In this document: one piece after another, positions 14,159 through 17,493 of the stretch
Numbering within the stretch: position 1 is the stretch's first letter
Layout: each line of letters begins with the position of its first letter
DNA from: JBNKLG01 sp050292235
GTDB taxonomy: Bacteria; Pseudomonadota; Gammaproteobacteria; Chromatiales; Chromatiaceae
Reading direction: 5' to 3'
Assembly (NCBI GenBank): GCA_050292235.1
Contig: JBNKLG010000055.1
Location: 1-17,493 of the forward strand
DNA: 17,493 nucleotides
Position numbers and translations under genes: made by a program
Notes under the pieces: model-generated
The model's input: the letters and a program-made list of their open reading frames with translations, nothing else
The model's database searches: none
What the model was told of the DNA's origin: nothing

Positions 14159-14886
14159 GCCCCGAGGCGAGCCTCCAGATCGCTGCCGGAATGACTCAGC
14201 TTCAGATCATTGAAAAGGACATAGCCGACACTATAGAAAAAAGGATAAGCCAAAGCCGAAATCAGTTGGGAAACACTGGCAGCAATAGGGCTAACACCAT
14301 GTTCATTAACACCCAACGCCATAGTCAAAATAAAGGCTACAGCAAAATTAGCAACGCCAATCAACAGCGCAGGCACCATAGTAACAATAAAGGTACGCCA
14401 CCAGTTACCCTTGACCAAGGCATGGCTCTGTGTCAAAGAACCTACAACCCCCTGATCTTCATTGACCAATAAATAAACAAAAAGAGACAAGGCCACCGCG
14501 ACATAAATCCCCGGGATAATCAGCAAGACCATACCTAACATCATGGCCACCATATACAATAAGCTTGCCAAGAAAAAAGGCAGGAATTTTCTCAAGCCTA
14601 CGTTAATGCTATCGCCCATATTATCTTCCACATTATTGGCTTGATTGCCAATTCGATAGATCATGGCTGACAAACAAACACTATTGATAACCATCACTAC
14701 CAATAGGGCAACCACATTAAGAACACCAAAAGAGCCTCCAGAATTGAATAGATAATTAATAACAGCCAGAAGCACGCCCATTATCAGTGCAATGGGAATG
14801 ACCTTGGGAAAAACCACTGTAAACAACTTGATGCCAGCATCCAAAATGCGACCAATGGGACTGGGCTGATCAGGTAAAGCGTACAT
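14155..14886 (-). CDS. Multi-pass membrane protein (YciC/UPF0259-like) heading the MoxR operon
   Basis: The 243-residue protein has about five or six hydrophobic segments, for example near 31-50, 56-78, 105-125, 127-143, 165-190 and 205-225. Features include an N-terminal PIGRILDAGIKLF segment and the central LLIIPGIYVAVALSLFVYLLVNE block. That block and a following SLTQSHALVKGNWWR segment resemble the UPF0259/YciC and related glycerophosphodiester-phosphodiesterase membrane-domain-like families. The function is unknown. The ATG at 14884-14886 has AAGGAG 8 nt upstream, the best ribosome-binding site in the operon, as expected for its first gene. The stop overlaps the DUF4129 start by 4 nt. 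Confidence 0.82.
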   Translation of the reverse strand: MYALPDQPSPIGRILDAGIKLFTVVFPKVIPIALIMGVLLAVINYLFNSGGSFGVLNVVALLVVMVINSVCLSAMIYRIGNQANNVEDNMGDSINVGLRKFLPFFLASLLYMVAMMLGMVLLIIPGIYVAVALSLFVYLLVNEDQGVVGSLTQSHALVKGNWWRTFIVTMVPALLIGVANFAVAFILTMALGVNEHGVSPIAASVSQLISALAYPFFYSVGYVLFNDLKLSHSGSDLEARLGA

Positions 14887-14981
14887 ATAACTAACTCCTT
14901 AAAAATCAGGACAAGAGAATTCAGTAACAACACCCGCACCACAATGGCTCCACCCGAGACAATCCACTCCTTTTTCTCAGG

Positions 14982-15007
14982 CAGAGGCAACCGTTCAGTC
15001 GCCTCTG
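14982..15007 (-). other. 10-bp stem-loop in the leader region of the MoxR operon
   Basis: CAGAGGCAAC (14982-14991) and GTCGCCTCTG (14998-15007) form ten consecutive pairs (one of them G-T) with a 6-nt loop. It lies about 95 nt upstream of the first gene of the operon. No T-run follows in either direction. It may be the terminator of the nif-side transcript, a leader structure or an operator. Confidence 0.4.
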
Positions 15008-15065
15008 GGCCCTCTCCAGGGATCTAATCATACAGAAAACCAATGGATTCTTTTGTAGCATCGAT

Positions 15066-15078
15066 CACTTAATAAGTG
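15066..15078. promoter_or_regulatory. 13-bp palindrome, possible operator
   Basis: CACTTAATAAGTG has perfect 6-bp arms around a central A. It lies in the 241-nt region between the small nif-side gene and the MoxR operon. On the minus strand it contains TATTAA, a poor -10-like element. I see no convincing -35, and no binding protein is suggested. Confidence 0.3.
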
Positions 15079-15127
15079 CGACCAGATCAGTTTGAAATAG
15101 TGGGCTAATGCCAGATCGCCGATGAAA

Positions 15128-15469
15128 TCAATCCATCCCAGATGAATGATTACCTCTAATCCGCCGCCCCCGCTCATGCACCAAAAGCCAATCGAGCAGG
15201 TCGGTGAGAAAGAAATGCCGATTGTCCTCATAACTGAAATGGCGCACGCTGTCCGGTTTTTGGTTCAGATAGTCGGTGGCCACCTGGACAAAAACCTGGG
15301 GGATGCGTTGGTTCAAAGGCGTGGGTTCCACCAAACGCCGCACCACCTGGCGAAACAGCAGGGCAAAGCGGCTGCCGTACGCCCCATCCCTGCCCTGGAA
15401 TTGGTGCAGTTGATCCCGGTAGGGGTCGAACAGCCGCAGATAGGCGTCCAGGTCAGCTTCTTCGCTCAT
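15128..15469 (-). CDS. Small protein of unknown function in the nif/draG operon
   Basis: I do not recognise this 113-residue protein. It appears soluble, rich in Arg, Asp and aromatics, and probably helical. Notable segments are EADLDAYLRLFDPYRDQLHQF near the start and RHFSYEDNRHFFLTDLLDWL near the end; the tail is basic (HERGRRIRG). It has no cysteines, which speaks against an Fe-S role. The ATG lies 17 nt inside the end of the acetyltransferase gene and has AGGTGAG 6 nt upstream, a good site, so translation is plausible. Being last of an operon with nifQ and draG suggests a role in nitrogenase regulation or maturation, but that is position only. Confidence 0.75.
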   Translation of the reverse strand: MSEEADLDAYLRLFDPYRDQLHQFQGRDGAYGSRFALLFRQVVRRLVEPTPLNQRIPQVFVQVATDYLNQKPDSVRHFSYEDNRHFFLTDLLDWLLVHERGRRIRGNHSSGMD

Positions 15470-15926
15470 CGGGACTCACCTGATATTTCAGATCGATCAT
15501 GCCCGAAATCTGCCAGCCCAAATGGGCGTAAAAGGCCAGGGCATTGGCGTTCTCTTTGTCGGCCAACAGCTGCAATCGGCTGAGACCCAGTCGCTGGGCC
15601 ATCTGGACAAGATGGGACAAGAGACGCTGAGCGATGCCTTGACGACGAAACGCCTGATCGACGATCACATCTTCGATCAATCCCGCCATTCCGCCTTCAG
15701 CGGTAGAGACCATGAGCTGAAGCGTGGCCATACCAACCACTTGCCCGTCAGATTCGGCCACCACCACCCGCGCCTGGGGAGAGTCCAGCAGCAGCGCCAG
15801 CCCCTTGCGCTGTTTGGCCGCATCGGGTTCAAAGGCGACTTCAAGGCTGAAGAGGCTATGGAGCAGTGCCAGCATTGCCTCGATATCCTGCCGCTCTGCA
15901 GGACGCAAACGAATAGGGTCACTCAT
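15453..15926 (-). CDS. GNAT-family N-acetyltransferase
   Basis: The 157-residue protein has GNAT hallmarks. A central strand, ARVVVAESDGQVVGMATLQL, is followed by the acetyl-CoA-binding motif VDQAFRRQGIAQRLL (Q/RxxGxG/A type, about residues 88-102). The C-terminal part carries LLADKENANALAFYAHLGW, typical of motif B. The acceptor is unknown; candidates range from a small molecule to a protein N-terminus or lysine. The ATG at 15924-15926 overlaps the draG stop by 4 nt (ATGA), so it is translated with draG. An upstream extension in the same frame to 16001 lies within draG and is not needed. Its presence in a nif operon is the point of interest. Confidence 0.92.
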   Translation of the reverse strand: MSDPIRLRPAERQDIEAMLALLHSLFSLEVAFEPDAAKQRKGLALLLDSPQARVVVAESDGQVVGMATLQLMVSTAEGGMAGLIEDVIVDQAFRRQGIAQRLLSHLVQMAQRLGLSRLQLLADKENANALAFYAHLGWQISGMIDLKYQVSPDERRS

Positions 15927-16828
15927 GAGGCCAGCGCCAGGATGCCGAGTGCCTGACTCTCGCAGGCCTGCTGGGCCTGACCATCCAGCGCAGTCAGCCA
16001 CCGTTCGGGAATGGCATCCAGACCATAGTAGGCACCGGCCAACATACCAGCAATAGCGCCGGTGGTGTCGGCATCCCCACCCCGATTGACCACATCCACC
16101 AGAATGGCGTTAAAGTCGTTGTGGGTGAAAAAAGCCTGAAAGACGGCCTTCAGCGTCTCCACGATCCAGCCACTGGGGTTTTCCATCGACCTGCCCTCGA
16201 ACCCGAATAGAGACTGTTTGGCCACCAGAGCATCGGCCAGGGACTTCAGCTCGGTTTTGGCAGCACCTTTCATGGCTGCAATCAGCATACGCATCAGGGT
16301 TTCAGTACCGGCATCGGCCACCGGGTTGTGATGGGTGACATGGGACTGCAAACGGGAGGCACGAACCATATCGGCATCGGTTTGATTCAAACAGTAGAGG
16401 GCAATGGGCAAGGCACGCATGCAGGCGCCATTGCCCGCATCCTGTTCGTTTTCAGGCACCTCTGTCTCGCCGGTACGGCGGAAACGCATGACACCTCGAC
16501 GCACGGTATTGCCGATGTCGATCGGCTTGCTGCGCATCCAGTCGCTGAAGGCCTCTGCTACGGCCTGGGCATCGACCCGGCCCTGCTCGATAATGGTCCG
16601 CCCCAGAGCCAGACTCATGGCCGTGTCATCGGTGACCTGCCCCGGTTTCAGCCGCAACCAGCCCCCCCCCAGGATCTCCCGATGCACCCCGAATTCCTGC
16701 TGAATCTCTCGCGGGGTCATGAATTCCGTGGTGGCTCCCAGGGCATCGCCCACGGCCAGCCCCAGATAAGCGCCAAGGGCCCGCCGTTGCAACTCTGACG
16801 TTGTGCTTACTCCTCCGGGCCGAAGCAT
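15923..16828 (-). CDS. draG: ADP-ribosyl-[dinitrogen reductase] glycohydrolase
   Basis: DraG removes ADP-ribose from the Arg of nitrogenase Fe protein (NifH) and so reactivates the enzyme after ammonium or darkness signals. The 301-residue product matches DraG in length and motifs: GLAVGDALGATTEF near the N-terminus, GGGWLRLKPGQVTDDTAMSL, KPIDIGNTVRRG and the C-terminal NRGGDADTTGAIAGMLAG. The acidic residues of the DDT and GGDADTTG motifs bind the two Mn ions in known DraG structures. Rhodospirillum DraG has Glu where this protein has Ala in DDTAMS. I chose the ATG at 16826-16828, which overlaps nifQ by 22 nt; a TTG six codons upstream or a downstream TTG near 16792 are possible. The partner draT is not in the window. 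Confidence 0.93.
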   Translation of the reverse strand: MLRPGGVSTTSELQRRALGAYLGLAVGDALGATTEFMTPREIQQEFGVHREILGGGWLRLKPGQVTDDTAMSLALGRTIIEQGRVDAQAVAEAFSDWMRSKPIDIGNTVRRGVMRFRRTGETEVPENEQDAGNGACMRALPIALYCLNQTDADMVRASRLQSHVTHHNPVADAGTETLMRMLIAAMKGAAKTELKSLADALVAKQSLFGFEGRSMENPSGWIVETLKAVFQAFFTHNDFNAILVDVVNRGGDADTTGAIAGMLAGAYYGLDAIPERWLTALDGQAQQACESQALGILALAS

Positions 16829-17382
16829 AGGGCATAATCCGCACAAACCGCACAGCTGGGGGCGCGACAGGTATAGACACCTTCGGTCTCACAGAGTTGT
16901 TTGTAGAGAAATTTTTTCCACTTCATGTCTTTGTCGTTGCGTTGGGCCAGCGGCGCGAAATGGCGTTGCATCAGCTGCGACAGGTCGCCGCGACACCAGA
17001 GCCCCAGATCCTGCCAAAGGTGATCATCGCCCAGACACCCGGCGATGACCAGGTCCGTCATCCAATCACAGTCATCACCGGGAGTACGGTGTTGAAGTAA
17101 GAGTCTGCGCAGATCCTCCACTTCCGATAGCCGTTCGGGATCCATGGACTGGACTGCCGGCAGGAGCAATCTCCAGTCAAAACCGGGAAAGTGCTGTGCC
17201 ATAAGCGCTGAGAAACCCGCCTCGTCCAGTCCCAGCCAGGCAGGCATTGCCCCTTCATCACTGATCCAACTGGCCAGCATGCGCGCCAGGGTGTCCTCCA
17301 CGGGATACCCTTGCCGCATGCCCATCAGGTCAGCATAGTGCCGTTCCAGGAGAGAGGTGGCGACAAGGACTGCGTGAGACAT
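16807..17382 (-). CDS. nifQ: NifQ, molybdenum donor for FeMo-cofactor synthesis
   Basis: NifQ is an Fe-S protein that carries a Mo-Fe-S cluster and supplies molybdenum to the NifEN/NifH FeMo-co assembly pathway. The C-terminus shows the diagnostic cysteine pattern C-x4-C-x2-C-x5-C in TCRAPSCAVCADYALCFG, preceded by the conserved MKWKKFLYKQLCETEGVY block. The N-terminal two thirds are helical, as in the family. About 191 residues is normal. The ATG at 17380-17382 has GGAG 9 nt upstream. An alternative ATG at 17395-17397 overlaps the ferredoxin stop (TGATG), so translational coupling is likely with either. The cysteine motif makes the assignment firm. Confidence 0.96.
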   Translation of the reverse strand: MSHAVLVATSLLERHYADLMGMRQGYPVEDTLARMLASWISDEGAMPAWLGLDEAGFSALMAQHFPGFDWRLLLPAVQSMDPERLSEVEDLRRLLLQHRTPGDDCDWMTDLVIAGCLGDDHLWQDLGLWCRGDLSQLMQRHFAPLAQRNDKDMKWKKFLYKQLCETEGVYTCRAPSCAVCADYALCFGPEE

Positions 17383-17396
17383 CCGGGAGCACTCCA

Positions 17397-17493
17397 TCAA
17401 GAGGGTTTAACTTTACAATCACCCAAGATCTGCGCCTGACAGGCCAGACGATTGTGCCGACCCGCCATGTTTTCCTTCAACACTTTCTCCTCC
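17397..17493 (-). CDS. C-terminal fragment of a nif-associated [2Fe-2S] ferredoxin
   Basis: The frame enters at the window edge and ends with TGA at 17397-17399. The 32 visible codons include the segment HNRLACQAQILGDC. RLACQ contains the last cluster-binding Cys of plant/Shethna-type [2Fe-2S] ferredoxins and is followed by a hydrophobic strand, as here. The other three cluster Cys would lie outside the window. Ferredoxins are common beside nifQ, either as electron donors to nitrogenase or in cofactor assembly. The stop codon shares its last base with the upstream ATG candidate of nifQ, so the genes are one operon whose promoter is outside the window. Confidence 0.8.
   Translation of the reverse strand, partial: EEKVLKENMAGRHNRLACQAQILGDCKVKPS

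Noticed and set aside
15028..15231. Small minus-strand open frame in the region before the MoxR operon
   Set aside because: It overlaps the end of the 113-residue gene in another frame, has no ribosome-binding site and no recognisable sequence.

Overview
The window looks like chromosomal DNA of a diazotrophic gammaproteobacterium, possibly from the purple-sulfur or sulfur-oxidising groups. That placement is an inference from gene content: nifQ and draG, an ExaC/AldB aldehyde dehydrogenase with a sigma-54 activator, and a proteobacterial MoxR/DUF58/SpoIIM envelope locus. Gene density is high, and most adjacent same-strand genes overlap by 4 nt (ATGA), suggesting strong translational coupling. 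I see no tRNA, rRNA, insertion sequence, prophage or CRISPR array.

Left part (1-4660). The tail of an unidentified plus-strand gene ends at 84. It overlaps a minus-strand reading frame carrying only the last ~40 residues of an HrpA-type helicase, which is probably a decayed remnant. Next is an aldehyde-oxidation unit: a DUF779 protein and an NAD-dependent aldehyde dehydrogenase (aldB/exaC type) on the minus strand, divergent from an AcoR-type sigma-54 enhancer-binding protein. The shared intergenic region holds a good -24/-12 promoter pointing at aldB and three TGACAC repeats upstream of it, so the circuit can be read from the sequence.

Middle part (4616-7690). A minus-strand group has an XRE-type regulator with a long C-terminal region, a PspA/IM30-family protein and a polytopic membrane protein of unknown family. 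The presumed promoters of the regulator gene and of pspA share the same layout (TTTGCAAT, 14 nt, GTATT), suggesting common control.

Right-middle part (7808-14886). Two convergent operons form the MoxR-associated envelope locus. RDD and SpoIIM-family membrane proteins lie on the plus strand. A YciC-like membrane protein, DUF4129, DUF4350, MoxR AAA+ ATPase and DUF58 (vWA-like) genes lie on the minus strand. The proteins are probably a membrane-anchored chaperone/assembly machine, but the substrate cannot be told from sequence.

Right end (15128-17493). A minus-strand nitrogen-fixation operon enters from outside the window: C-terminus of a [2Fe-2S] ferredoxin, nifQ (molybdenum delivery to FeMo-co), draG (reactivation of ADP-ribosylated nitrogenase reductase), a GNAT acetyltransferase and a small protein I do not recognise. 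All are overlapping. The last two are the least explained members of the operon.
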